Assembly: GCA_032690845.1 (NCBI GenBank)
Contig: CM064426.1
Coordinates: 71,040,403 to 71,104,402, forward strand
Direction: 5' to 3'
Source of the DNA: Eleusine coracana subsp. coracana
Lineage: Eukaryota; Streptophyta; Magnoliopsida; Poales; Poaceae
Length of the DNA stretch: 64,000 nucleotides
The notes under the pieces: generated by a model
What the model was told of the DNA's origin: nothing
What the model saw: only the letters and a program-made list of their open reading frames with translations
The model's database searches: none
Translations under genes and position numbers: made by a program
Shown here: positions 22,040 to 31,812 of the stretch, piece by piece
Position numbering within the stretch: position 1 is the stretch's first letter
Layout: each line of letters starts with the position of its first letter

Positions 22040-23521
22040 GTACTTGAAAGCTGGACTGCAAGGTTCGGAACGTCGCAGCTGGGAGATAGACGATTGGAAC
22101 CTGTGCGAATATGCGCTGAGATAGGGATAGAGTGCACTGATTTTAACCCCACCAAGAGGCCTGTTACACAGCGTATAATAGAGAGGCTTGCTGAAGTGGA
22201 ATGCACATATGGTTTTATCAAAAGTGACCACTCGGAGTCAACTGGTAGCGACGAGGTGAAGCTGGAAGAGGGCGGCAACTTGTTCGACAATGACGAGCCA
22301 GAGATGGAGGACAATAAGTTCGATAAAGCAGGGACGGGGCCGAAGCGGTTCAGCTACGGCGAGCTTGCCACCGCCACGGTCAACTTCTCCGACGAGCACA
22401 AGATCGGGGAAAGCGGCTTCGGGTACGTGTACAGCGGCTTCCTGAACAACGAATTACCTCCCCTCGCGGTGGCAATCAAGCGGGTGTCCAAGAGCTTGAA
22501 GAATGGTTGGAAGGAGTACGCCTCCGAGATGCTGATCGTCAGCCGGTTGCGTCACCGCAACATCGCCCAGCTCATCGGCTACTGCGAGGACGGCGGCGAG
22601 CTGCTCCTCGTCTATGAGCTTATGCCCAACGGCAGCCTCGACACGCACCTCCACAGTGCCAACGAGTCACCAATGTCATGGCCGCACAGGCACAAGGTCG
22701 TGATGGGGCTGGGGTCAGCGCTGCTGTACCTGCACGAGGAGTGGGAGCAGTGCCTTGTGCACGGGAACATCACCCCCAGCAACGTGATGCTGGACGCCTC
22801 CTTCGACGCCAAGCTCGGGGACTTCAGGCTCGCGAGGCTGGTCGACCACGGCAGGGAATCATACAGCACGGAGCTTCGGCGTGACCACCACTATCATCGG
22901 TTGACGACCAGGCGATCTGAAGGAGATTTGTCGTGCCAGATCAACCCCAGTTTCACCACCGACTCCGATGTCCATAACTTCGGCGTCGTTCTCCTTGAGA
23001 TCGCCTGCGGCATGTATCCGTCAGAGTACACGGAGAGGGAAGACCCGGTCAACTTCGTGGATTGGGTGTGGGAGCACTATGAAAAAGGAACCATTCTTGA
23101 TGCCGCTGATGCGAGGCTGAATGGAGAATTCGATGTCAAAGAGATGGAGACGGTGATGCTCGTCGGACTTTGCTGCGTGCACCACGACCGGAGCTTGATA
23201 CCGTCCATCAGGCAGGCAGTCAATGTGCTGCGGTCAGAAGCGCCGCTGCCAAGCCTCCCTCCATGGAAGCCGTCGATCATGAGGCAGGCAGTTAATGTGC
23301 AGTGGTCAATAGAAGAACCGCTGCCAAGCCTCCCTCCATGGATGCCGTCGATGAGGCAGGCAGTTAATGTGCTGCGGTCAGAAGCACCGCAGCCAAGCCT
23401 CCCTCCATGGATGCCGGTAGCAGTGCCCAGCAGCAGCACGCCTACACAGCCATCACTCAGTCCACCAGCACTACAGGGACAACCACCCGGCTTAAGTGAC
23501 ACAGGATGCACCATAGTATAG
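22040..23521 (+). CDS. TKP-A last exon: kinase-1 tail plus pseudokinase, open 493 codons
   Basis: The exon starts VLESWTARFGTSQL (kinase-1 C-lobe end), then an acidic linker, then a LecRK-type kinase from FSYGELATATVNF. The glycine loop GESGFGYVY and VAIK lysine remain. The catalytic HRD is HGN (near 22760), DFG is DFR (near 22820) and the activation segment lacks the GT-GYM-PE signature, so catalysis is unlikely. The helix region SFGVVLLEIA survives as NFGVVLLEIA. The C-terminus carries three copies of a roughly 24-residue unit (RQAVNV..PLPSLPPW), then a Ser/Pro/Gln-rich tail. The exon is GC-rich, unlike exons 1-4. Confidence 0.82.
   Translation, partial: VLESWTARFGTSQLGDRRLEPVRICAEIGIECTDFNPTKRPVTQRIIERLAEVECTYGFIKSDHSESTGSDEVKLEEGGNLFDNDEPEMEDNKFDKAGTGPKRFSYGELATATVNFSDEHKIGESGFGYVYSGFLNNELPPLAVAIKRVSKSLKNGWKEYASEMLIVSRLRHRNIAQLIGYCEDGGELLLVYELMPNGSLDTHLHSANESPMSWPHRHKVVMGLGSALLYLHEEWEQCLVHGNITPSNVMLDASFDAKLGDFRLARLVDHGRESYSTELRRDHHYHRLTTRRSEGDLSCQINPSFTTDSDVHNFGVVLLEIACGMYPSEYTEREDPVNFVDWVWEHYEKGTILDAADARLNGEFDVKEMETVMLVGLCCVHHDRSLIPSIRQAVNVLRSEAPLPSLPPWKPSIMRQAVNVQWSIEEPLPSLPPWMPSMRQAVNVLRSEAPQPSLPPWMPVAVPSSSTPTQPSLSPPALQGQPPGLSDTGCTIV
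23209..23415 (+). repeat. In-frame tandem repeat at the TKP-A C-terminus, 3 units
   Basis: AGGCAGGCAGT(C/T)AATGTG..CCAAGCCTCCCTCCATGG occurs three times at about 70-base spacing. The unit is present once in TKP-B and in the DUF26 copies, so it was amplified only here. Confidence 0.9.
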
Positions 23522-23528
23522 CATCAGG

Positions 23529-23870
23529 TTGATTTTGAGAATCTGTATATATAGATACAGAGTGACACTTGCTGTTCTAGTGAACCGAAATGTGAGAACA
23601 CATTTGCAGAGACTGCAAAATATGAACATTATTAACAATGACGGCAGATTTTTTTTCATTCCGTTATTATTATTGTTCCACGATAGTGGAGCCTCACAAA
23701 ATGATATTACAGGCTGTCAGGCTCTCATTCATAGAATATGCAAATACTTTCTGTTTCAACATTTTCGGCTAGGAGCTTCACTTCCCGGTCCCAGAACATA
23801 TGCCTATCCTCCATGGTCGGTGGCGGCAGTGAAGAGGATCAGCTCGGTAAGTTCGGCAAGTACATATGGA
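23529..23870. pseudogene. Duplicated 3' flank of the sulfurtransferase gene
   Basis: 23529-23800 aligns with 55733-56000 (shared TTTTGAGAATCTGTA, GAGCCTCACAAAA, TTTCTGTTTCAACATTT, CTTCACTTCCC). In the second copy this lies downstream of the sulfurtransferase stop. No sulfurtransferase coding sequence follows here, so only the tail of that gene remains behind TKP-A. Confidence 0.75.
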
Positions 23871-24103
23871 TAGGCGCTGCGTAACTATCGAACGCTCCAG
23901 TGTGCGCCACGGTGCCGGTCCAACTGCAACATCGGGTTCGACCTCGGCGCATGCGCTATTGTCGCCAGCGTGGTGGGGATCTAGGACGGCTCAATGCAAG
24001 GGGACAGAAGAGCAGCCGGGCGTGTAAAACACGGCACAGGCTGGCGCCGGACGATTGGCAGCAGAATTCCCCGGCGGCAGCGCAGCCAAGCCGGTTGGAT
24101 ACG
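23871..24103. other. Intergenic, GC-rich, unassigned
   Basis: A short stretch between the sulfurtransferase-flank remnant and the CACTA element. No domain is readable. Confidence 0.4.
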
Positions 24104-25481
24104 CATTATGGGAAAATCAATGTTTGCCAAGTGTCCTTTTGCCGACTGTTTTTACTCGGGCACTCGATAAAGAACATTTTTTACCGAGTGTCATACATCG
24201 GTAAAATAAATACCTTTAGTTAAAAAGACTTTGTCGAGTGTCAAAAAAATACACTCAGCAAAGAAGAATATTTGCCAAGTGTTTACTATAATACTCAGCA
24301 AATATAAGGTTTTGCCGAATGTTTTTTTTCTTGACACTAGGCAAAGATAAGGGTTTGTCGAGTGTTTTTTCTTGACACTTCGTAAAAAAAATAATTTTTT
24401 TCCCCGTTCTACTCTCAAAACTGTGCGTACTCTCTACATGCAATATGTGTTACTCCATGTTAAAATTTGACATTTTTATATTTTTTACTATATTTAGTTA
24501 ATTAATTACATTTCAATCAATTTTTTTGGATAAAGTCAAATTTAATCTACAAGGTACTCAAATAAAAAAAATTCAATCACTATAAAAGTTATTTTCATGT
24601 TATTTAGCTCAATCTGAGATATAAAAATAAAAAAATTGTCATGAAATAAAAAGAAATTTGACATAAAGTCTAAAAACCATGACCATGATAACATGTGTCG
24701 AAATGATTTTTAAATTCTAAAAAAAACAAAATAAAAGTCTAAAAATCATGAGATTTGTTATGATGTGATGGTACTATAAGTAGAAACTACGATAAAAAGT
24801 AGAGAAGATTTTACACAAGTTGTCACGTACGGTTATAATAACCTTAGAGTTGAGAATAAGTCATTAAGATTTGGAGTCCTATTGATAATCAAATTTGAAT
24901 TTGACTTTAAATCATTTTGTATAGGTCATAGATATATATAAATTGTATCATTTCAAATTTTGATTATTTTTTAAATTTGTTTGATAATTTTATTTTTTAA
25001 AAAAGTTGAAAATTGATTTGTCTAGTGTCTAATTTAGCACTTGACAAAGAATCTCTTTGTCGAGTGTATTATTTTTTGCACTCGGCAAACAAGGACTTTG
25101 CCTAGTGTCTGATATAAAACACTAAACAAAAAGATATAAGAGAAAAAGATTGAAAATGGAGTCTAGACTCAAGTGAAAGGGGACTACGCACACGAAGGGA
25201 AAAAATGCTATGACTTTCGACTGAGACGGGGACGGGCGTGCAGGGTTCCTGGGTGATTTTTGTTTCTTTGCTGATTTGTTGCCTTTTTGTGATTTATATT
25301 TTGCCAAGTGTATTTCGACACTTAGCAAAGTTTTTGTTGAGTATGCGATAGAAAACACTCGGCAAAGTGATACTTTGTTCGCCGTGGGCTCAGTGTTGCA
25401 CTCGACAATGGCTTTGCCGAGTGTTTAAAAGCCTTCGCCGGGTGCTTCTGGCACTCGGCAAACTGACGATTTGCGGTAGTG
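24104..25481. mobile_element. Non-autonomous CACTA element, 1378 bp
   Basis: The right end GACGATTTGCGGTAGTG is a perfect CACTA terminus on the other strand. The left end CATTATGGGAAAA is a CACTAC..GGGAAAA terminus with two C-to-T changes. Subterminal TTTGCCGAGTGT / ACACTCGGCAAA repeats fill 24120-24400 and 25040-25470. The 3-bp flanks are ACG and ATG, again one C-to-T change apart. The interior is AT-rich with no transposase. Confidence 0.85.
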
Positions 25482-26046
25482 ATGTTACATGTTAGCCCCT
25501 ATAATGGCGCTCTCGAAAGTAGGCAGAATGACCCCTGATTTGACGCAGAGGTTTTATCGGATGTGAATAGATTACTGAGATGGCATTTTAAGATTATCCA
25601 AATTCCACAACTGCCATCATGGGACGTATGAAAAAGTATTCCCAGTATGATTCATCCAGTAATCTAAGCAATTGTGGAATTCATCCAGTAGCACTCAAAT
25701 GAAAGAGTTGGTTGGTGCACTAGACTTGATCCAAGCCATGATGCAAGTCGGCGGATGCGGATAGATTACCGAAATAACATTTGACATGGTTCGACTCCTA
25801 TAACTTTCAAACATGAGACATGCGTATTGAAAGGTAGCTTAGTCGGGGTAACTTCCAAACTCATTCAACTAAAAAGTTACTTGTAAAACTAAAAAAGGAA
25901 TCCAGTTGAGAACTTATTCCATTTGATCTGCCGATCCCCGATCTGTCCCTTATGAGATGTCCACGCCTGCTGACCAGCACAGGTTGACACACGCCAAGTT
26001 CGCTCAGAACTAAACACCTACTTGGTACTACTAAAATTTGCACTAG
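25482..26046. other. Upstream block of a DUF26 receptor-kinase copy
   Basis: Contains the segment GCACTAGACTTGATCCAAGC that recurs near 26795 and 30245, each time followed by GATGCAAGT and text ending at a DUF26 gene start or relic. No reading frame of interest. Confidence 0.55.
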
Positions 26047-26142
26047 TGGCCCGTACGTCCACCGTGGCCACAGCGTCCCGTCTTCTCCTCGTCTCATCCG
26101 TTGCCATCTTCTCCGCATTGCATCACTGTGCGTTGCGGTAGG
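26047..26142 (+). pseudogene. DUF26 receptor-kinase 5' end relic
   Basis: CCGTACGTCCACCGTGGCC and GTCTTCTCCTCGTCTC.. align with 27328-27430, the signal-peptide region of the larger copy. The homology stops after about 95 bases, so only the start of another tandem copy remains. Confidence 0.65.
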
Positions 26143-27340
26143 TGGTTGGTCGTGAGGGCAACAAGATCTTCACTAAAAAGATGAGCAATATGAACCAGAA
26201 TATGCATAGAGAAACGCCAAGTTTCATATTTATGGATTATTATTTTTTCGAACAAGAAAAATACAGGGCCTTAAAGCTCAATTGTATCCCTCTAAAATTT
26301 TCTATTCCTTTGTCCAATGTATGTCCATTTGAGGTCAAAGCTGGTTTTGTAGCCATATTTCTAGATGTAACCCTGTCATCCTATACAACTGTGTGTTGAA
26401 TATAAATAACAGAAAAATAGATAAGTACATGAAACTAGATTTTGGTTGTCTATTGTTGTCACCACAATTTTTCTATCAAAATTTAATTAGGCATGGTCTT
26501 TTTGGAGAGAGAGAGAGAGAGATTGGAAAATTAAAGATCCTTGACTATTGTTGTGTTGGCAAAGTAAATGAAATAATCCACCCGAGAGATTCTCCTTCCC
26601 TTCACTCTGCCTATTGCTGTCTCTGAATGGGTCAGTCTTGTTTACATTTCTTCGTGGTATAAAACCCCTCTTGGTTTGAAGTGCTCCGATGAAGCGTCAG
26701 TACCTGCTGCATTGCACACCATAATTGGCTAACAATGCCTGGATAATTCATCCGGTAGCACTCAGACTCAGAAGAAGAGTCGGTGGGGTAGGTGCACTAG
26801 ACTTGATCCAACCATGATGCAAGTCGGTGGATGTGGAGGATAGGTTACCGAAATGACATTTGACATGGTCTGACCTCCATAGCTCTCATGATAGTGACAT
26901 TTGACATCACGAAATGATTATATGCATGCTAAGATACCGAAATGACATTTGACATGCGTATTGAAAGGTAGCTTAGTCGGGGTAACTTCCAAACCATTCA
27001 ACTGAAAACATACTTCTAAAACTAAAAAAGGAATGCAGCTGATAACTAGCTTGTTCCTTTCATTCTGCCGATTCCCGGCCTGTTTGTGTCCCTTATGAGA
27101 TGTCCACCTCTGCTGACCGAGCACAGGTTGACAGACGCCTAAGTCCTTGCAGAACTGAACACCCACTTGGTAGTTGGTAGTACTATAATTGGCACCAGAG
27201 CCGGATGCACTGCACAGCTGCGCGAGGAAAGAGCGAGAAGTAACCAAAAAAAAAAAGTGTTACTAGAAGACAAAGAAACGAAGACGGGGAAGAAGAAAAG
27301 GGAGTGAAAAGAAAGCAAGAAACGGTGGCATCGCTGGCCG
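26143..27340. other. Upstream region of the DUF26-LecRK gene
   Basis: Holds a short (GA)n run at 26507-26522 and sequence shared with 3050-3960 and 30020-30480. It contains GTATAAAACCCC near 26658, a TATA-like word that is repeated (GTATAAAATCCC) near 30118. Confidence 0.5.
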
Positions 27341-27356
27341 TACGTCCTCCGTGGCC

Positions 27357-29569
27357 ATGGCGCGTCCGGTCTTCTCCTCCTCTCCGCCGCGGTCTTCTTC
27401 TCCGTCGTCATTGCATCGCTCTGCGAGACGTCGGTTGACTACCGGCAGCTGAAACCGTTTGCGCCATCCTGCTCGATGACGAACAACTACAGCGACGACA
27501 GCCAGTACCAGAAGAACCTCGCTGAGCTCCTCGCCAAGATGCCCACCGCCGCCATCAACAATGGCTGGTTTTACAACGGCACGGCGGGGACGGGCGCTGA
27601 CCAGGTGTTCGGCCTCATCATGTGCTTCGCCGATCGCAACGCGACGCAGTGCGAGGACTGCCTGAAAGGCGCGCCCGCGGACATCATGGCGAAGTGCCGG
27701 GGCAGCTGCAACGTGAACGCGGCATACGACACGTGCCTACTCCGGTACGCCAACGCGTCCTTCTTCTCCGTGGCCACTACCGAAGAGGCGTTCTACGTAG
27801 GGATGCAAGTTTGTGGCCTGTTGGGTACTTGTGGGTCAACCTCTAGTTCATTTGTTATACTAGTTTTATGAGGTAGAGGAAAATGCTAATTCATTTTTAG
27901 AAGTTTTGGGCCGACGCACCGATCCAATAGGTCAAAACTTGCATCCCTGGTTCTACATGACCGGGCCAGGCGACCCTTCGTTGAACTACACCAGCGTCGA
28001 CATGGCGCGGTCTGACCTGATGAAGCGGCTCGCCCAGAGGGCGGCCGACTCGCCGCTGCTCCTGGCTAACAACAGCACTAGCGCGACGTTTAACGGCTCA
28101 GAGGTGGATATATACGGCCTTGCGCAGTGCCCGAGGGACCTGACGCCGGAGGGTTGCAAGTCGTGCCTCACCAGCTACGTGGGCCTGCTGCCGGAGAGGT
28201 TCCCGAAAGACCTCGGTGGCGGGATCAAGGGGTATAGCTGCTACGTCAGGTACAATATTAGCTCCTTCGACGTCACTCTACCGCCGGTAGTGTCAACTCC
28301 ACCGCCACCGCCACAGCCACAGCCTTCCTCATCAGACTCGAAATCTGGATTGGTGATCGGCCTGTCTGTTGGCTCCGTCTCCGTCTTGATCATTCTAGGA
28401 TTCTCGACATGTCTCCTTCTTCGGCGCCGGCAAAAACGGGCAGCTAAAATGCTCCAAAAATCAAGGCAGCAAGAGCTGGAAGAGGGCGTCTTCTTTGACG
28501 ACGAAGAACTGGAGATGGAGGACGACTTCAAGAAAGGGACGGGGCCGAAGCGGTTCCGCTACGCCGAGCTAGCCACTGCCGCGGACAACTTCTCCGACGA
28601 ACACAAGCTCGGGGAAGGCGGGTTCGGCTCCGTGTACCATGGCTTCCTAACGGAGTTGTCCCTCGCGGTGGCCATCAAGCGGGTGTCCAAGAGCTCCAAG
28701 CAGGGGAGGAAGGAGTACGCAGCAGAGGTGCGCATCATCAGCCGGCTCCAACACCGCAACCTGGTTCAGCTCATCGGATGGTGCCACGGCGGCGGAGAAC
28801 TGCTCCTCGTCTACGAGCTCATGCCCAACGGCAGCCTCGACGCCCACCTCTACAACAACAATTTGCTGCTGACGTGGCAGCAGAGGCACGAGGTCGTGCT
28901 CGGGATCGCCTCGGCAATCCTGTACCTGCACCAGGAATGGGAGCAGTGTGTGGTGCACCGCGACATCAAGCCCAGCAACGTGATGCTGGACGCGGACTTC
29001 AATGCCAAGCTCGAGAAACTTCGGGCTCGCGCGGCTGGTCGACCACTCCCGTGGCTCGCACACCACGGCGATCTCCGGCACCCATGGACCCGGAGTGCAT
29101 GGTCACTGGAAGGGCCAACGCCGAGTCGGATGTGTATAGCTTTGGTGTCCTCCTCCTCGAGATCGCCTGCGGCCGGCGGCCGATGGTAGTCATCGGGGAA
29201 GACGTGATCCACCTCGTGCGGTGGGTGTGGGAGTCCTACTATGGCAGGGGAACCATTCTTGATGCTGCAGACGCAAGGTTGAATGGTGAGTTCGACGTCA
29301 CGGAGATGGAGACAGTGATGATCGTTGGGCTCTGGTGCGCGCATCCTGACCGGAGCCTTAGGCCGTCAATCAGGCAGGCCGTCAACGTGCTGCGATCAGA
29401 AGCGCCATTACCAAGCTTGCCTCCACGAATGCCCGTCGCGACCTTCCTGCCGCCACCTGATGCTTTCTATTACACATCTTCAGTTGCCACAGGGGCTAGC
29501 AGCAGCACCACCGGCACGAGCACCACTCAGTCCAGCAGTTCGACAGAGACATCCACCTTGCTTAAATGA
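27357..29569 (+). pseudogene. DUF26 + TM + LecRK-type kinase chimera, several lesions
   Basis: In order: signal-peptide-like LLLLSAAVFFSVVIASLC; first DUF26 domain (NNGWFYNGTAGTGADQ, CEDCLKGAP, CRGSCNVNAAYDTC, residues from 27476); second DUF26 part (QCPRDLTPEGCKSCLTSYVG); Pro-rich stalk; membrane segment GLVIGLSVGSVSVLIILGFS; juxtamembrane; kinase with LGEGGFGSVY, VAIK, HRDIKPSN. Lesions: no in-frame ATG for the signal peptide (the ATG at 27357 is one base out), a 91-92-base insertion or intron between DUF26 domains, a +1 shift at 29012 where DFG should be (NFG if the frame is ignored), and an 8-base deletion before MDPEC (29083). The C-lobe continues in a third frame to 29569. Such proteins sense extracellular cues at the plasma membrane. 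Confidence 0.8.
27809..27903 (+). other. Small intron or intron-like insertion between DUF26 domains
   Basis: About 91 AT-rich bases with stops separate the two DUF26 parts. A donor GT at 27813 and acceptor AG at 27902-27903 would rejoin a frame running on into the second domain. AAGTTT stands on both sides (27807-27812 and 27901-27906), as in a short target duplication. Confidence 0.45.
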
Positions 29570-30020
29570 TAGGCGCTTTGTTTACACCACACTACACTAG
29601 TCTAGATCAGATTGGTTTTGAGAAGAAGGGGAGGAGGACAACCAGAGCCCACAAGAGGCCCATGAACGGATCATTAGTAGATCGAAAGTCTTATAACTCT
29701 GGACCTCCAATTGGCCGAGAGAGCTCTCGTACTCGTCCACTCGAGGTCCAAGTGTCTGTCATAGTGCTTTTTCTTACCTTTGCCCATGCATGCATTTACC
29801 TTCTTTCCACGTTTTTCAGATAACAAAACCAAGTTCCAATCTTTTTTCCACGTGAAGTGTAACAATCATATACTACCTCTATTTTTTAAAATTGTTCTTG
29901 TAACAATCTCGTTATTGTTAGATGTATATGTCTCCTCTGTAATTTCGCCATTATATAAGAGGTTTATGAAAAAGTATTAGCTTTAGTTCTGCAACTTTCG
30001 TAGCCATACAACTGAGAAAT
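29570..30020. other. 3' flank of the DUF26-LecRK copy
   Basis: 29799-29890 (CCTTCTTTCCACGTTTTTCAG, ATCATATACTACCTCTATTT) matches 53228-53320 behind TKP-B, showing common ancestry of the two 3' UTRs. Confidence 0.65.
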
Positions 30021-30490
30021 AGAAACCAAAGTACATACAGTAATCCACCCGAGAGATTTTCCTTCCCTTCACTCCTATTGCTGACTCTGAATGGGTCATC
30101 CTTGTTTATATTCCCGTGGTATAAAATCCCTCTCTGGTTTGAAGTGCTCCGATGAAGCGTCATCCTGCTGAATTGCACACCATAATAGGCTAACAATGCC
30201 TCGATAATTCATCCAGTAGCACTCAGAAGAGTCGGGTGGGGCTAAGGTGCACTAGACTTGATCCAAGCCATGATGCAAGTTGGCAGATGCGGATAGGTTA
30301 ATGAAATGATGTTTTACATATGTAGTGACATTTGACATTACAAAATGATACGCATGCTAAGATACCGACATGACATTTGACATGCGTAGACCTATTGAAA
30401 GGTAGCTTGGTCAGGGTAACATCTAAAACCATTTAACTGAAAAAAATACTTCTAAAACTAAAAAAGGATTGCAGCTGAGATCTTGTTCCC
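30021..30490. repeat. Third copy of the DUF26 upstream block
   Basis: Colinear with 26560-27060 (ATCCACCCGAGAGATT, GAAGTGCTCCGATGAAGCG, GCACTAGACTTGATCC). The gene body that should follow is deleted. Confidence 0.75.
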
Positions 30491-30566
30491 TTCGCTGCCG
30501 ATTCCCGATCTGTGTGTCTTATGAGAACGTCCCCAACGGTGCTCCTAAGAGCCAGTAAGAATAATA

Positions 30567-30711
30567 CTCCCTCCGTTTCAAAATTGTTGTCACCATTGAT
30601 TTTTTTATTACTTTTGATCATTCGTTTTATTCAAAATATTTGTTAAAATTCGAAATATTATAAATTATATTTAAATTTTATCTAATAATAAATTAAATTA
30701 TAAGAAAATAC
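30567..30711. mobile_element. Stowaway-like MITE, one end only
   Basis: Starts TA|CTCCCTCCGTTTCAAAATTG, the Stowaway terminus, and runs AT-rich up to the kinase fragment. The right terminus is missing, so the element lies at a deletion breakpoint. Confidence 0.6.
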
Positions 30712-31122
30712 ATGATTGCCTGTGGCCAGCGGCCGATGGTAGTCGTCGGGGAAGACGTGATCCACCTCGTGCAATGGCTGTGGCAGTCTTATTATGGCAA
30801 AGGGGCCATTCTTGATGCTGCTGATGCAAGGCTGAACGGTGAGTTCGACGTCACGGAGATGGAGACAGTGATGATCGTTGGGCTCTGGTGCGCGCATCCT
30901 GACCGGAGCCTTAGGCCGTCAATCAGGCAGGCCATCAACGTGCTGCGATCAGAAGCGCCATTACCAAGCTTGCCTCCACGAATGCCCGTCGCGACCTTCC
31001 TGCCGCCACCTGATGCTTTCTATTACACATCTTCAGTTGCAACAGGGGCTAGCAGCAGCACCACCGGCACGAGCACCACTCAGTCCAGCAGTTCGACAGA
31101 GACATCCACCTTGCTTAAGTGA
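30712..31122 (+). pseudogene. Kinase C-lobe fragment, near-duplicate of 29162-29569
   Basis: Encodes IACGQRPMVVVGEDVIHLV and onwards to the tail STETSTLLK without a break, but has no N-lobe, catalytic loop or DFG. From about 30838 it is almost base-for-base equal to 29280-29569, whereas the 120 bases before differ at many places. It could only be expressed as a fragment. Confidence 0.8.
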
Positions 31123-31627
31123 CCCCCTTGCTTAAGTGACAGAAAAGATAGGCGCTTCTTTTGGGACCTCCTATATGCAGACATGCTACACCTAGTCTCA
31201 GCATAGCCTATCAACTAAATAAAAAGCTTGTTTTCATTTTTCTCCAAGCCCACTAGCACAAATGTTTTCCAAAGCAGTAGTTGTAAGTAGCAAGCAGGTG
31301 TTTTTTTTCTTACTTTTCAACATCGAAATCATCCAAAATTGTAAAACATGTTTAAAGAGCACATATCCTAAAATAATAAATTTGTACTAGTACAACATTT
31401 TATTTTTACTATTTGAATAATCATTTTTCACTTATGGAACAATTAATTAAACAGTTGATTTCAATACCGGAACAATAGATATACACTACTAGAACAATTC
31501 ATTTTTACTGCTGGAAATTTGAAGAGATAGGATGGAACAATTCAAAAATATCAAAATTCAAATTTGAACTCAAAAAGTTCAAATTTGAAGAATAATAAAA
31601 AATGATAGTCACATGTTTAAAATGAAA
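31123..31627. other. AT-rich intergenic
   Basis: No gene. It starts with a partial repeat of the preceding stop region (CTTGCTTAAGTGAC twice) and becomes AT-rich, ending at the next kinase scrap. Confidence 0.5.
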
Positions 31628-31650
31628 GACATCAAACCCAGCAACGTGAT
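31628..31650 (+). pseudogene. Kinase catalytic-loop scrap left of the insertion nest
   Basis: GACATCAAACCCAGCAACGT codes for DIKPSNV. The codon series resumes at 46417 (GTGATGTTGGAC..), showing that the kinase copy was cut here by a transposon. GTGAT occurs on both sides. Confidence 0.8.
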
Positions 31651-31812
31651 TGTGAGAGAATAGATGGGGAATAATGTGATGAGTTGATTGTATTTAATGA
31701 GCCTCTCGACCGGTATATATATGATAGTATAAGACTTGGAGGGCAAGGCACCTCCCGAGACATATGACAGTCTATGACACATAATATTTAGTCTACCAAA
31801 TATAATCTAACA
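31651..31812 (-). repeat. 3' LTR of the small copia-like element
   Basis: About 160 bp, beginning TGTGAGAGAATAG and ending CTAACA. It shares CTCTCGACCGGTATATAT and AGACATATGACA with 46160-46210. Confidence 0.8.

Larger units (their letters stand above)
19808..23521 (+). pseudogene. TKP-A: tandem kinase-pseudokinase gene, frameshifted in kinase 1
   Basis: Five coding exons: 19808-19966, 20051-20306, 20661-20882, 20980-21100, 22040-23521, all with GT-AG borders. A non-coding exon ends at 19035 and the coding exon opens at 19797 after CCCTACAG. Kinase 1 is a receptor-like cytoplasmic kinase: IGVGGFAEVY glycine loop, VAVKKL, a non-RD loop (HLD rather than HRD), ADFGLS, GYMAPECY. Exon 3 is 222 bases versus 223 in TKP-B; one base is missing in the run at about 20744-20748, so the frame reaches a TAG inside the catalytic loop. 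The last exon finishes kinase 1 (RICAEIGIECTD, KRPVTQRI) and continues without a break into a second LecRK-type kinase. No membrane segment or signal peptide is evident. Confidence 0.8.

Noticed and set aside
24120..25470. Short repeated TTTGCCGAGTGT words resembling an array
   Set aside because: They are inverted subterminal repeats of a CACTA element in a plant genome; spacing is irregular and it is not a CRISPR array.
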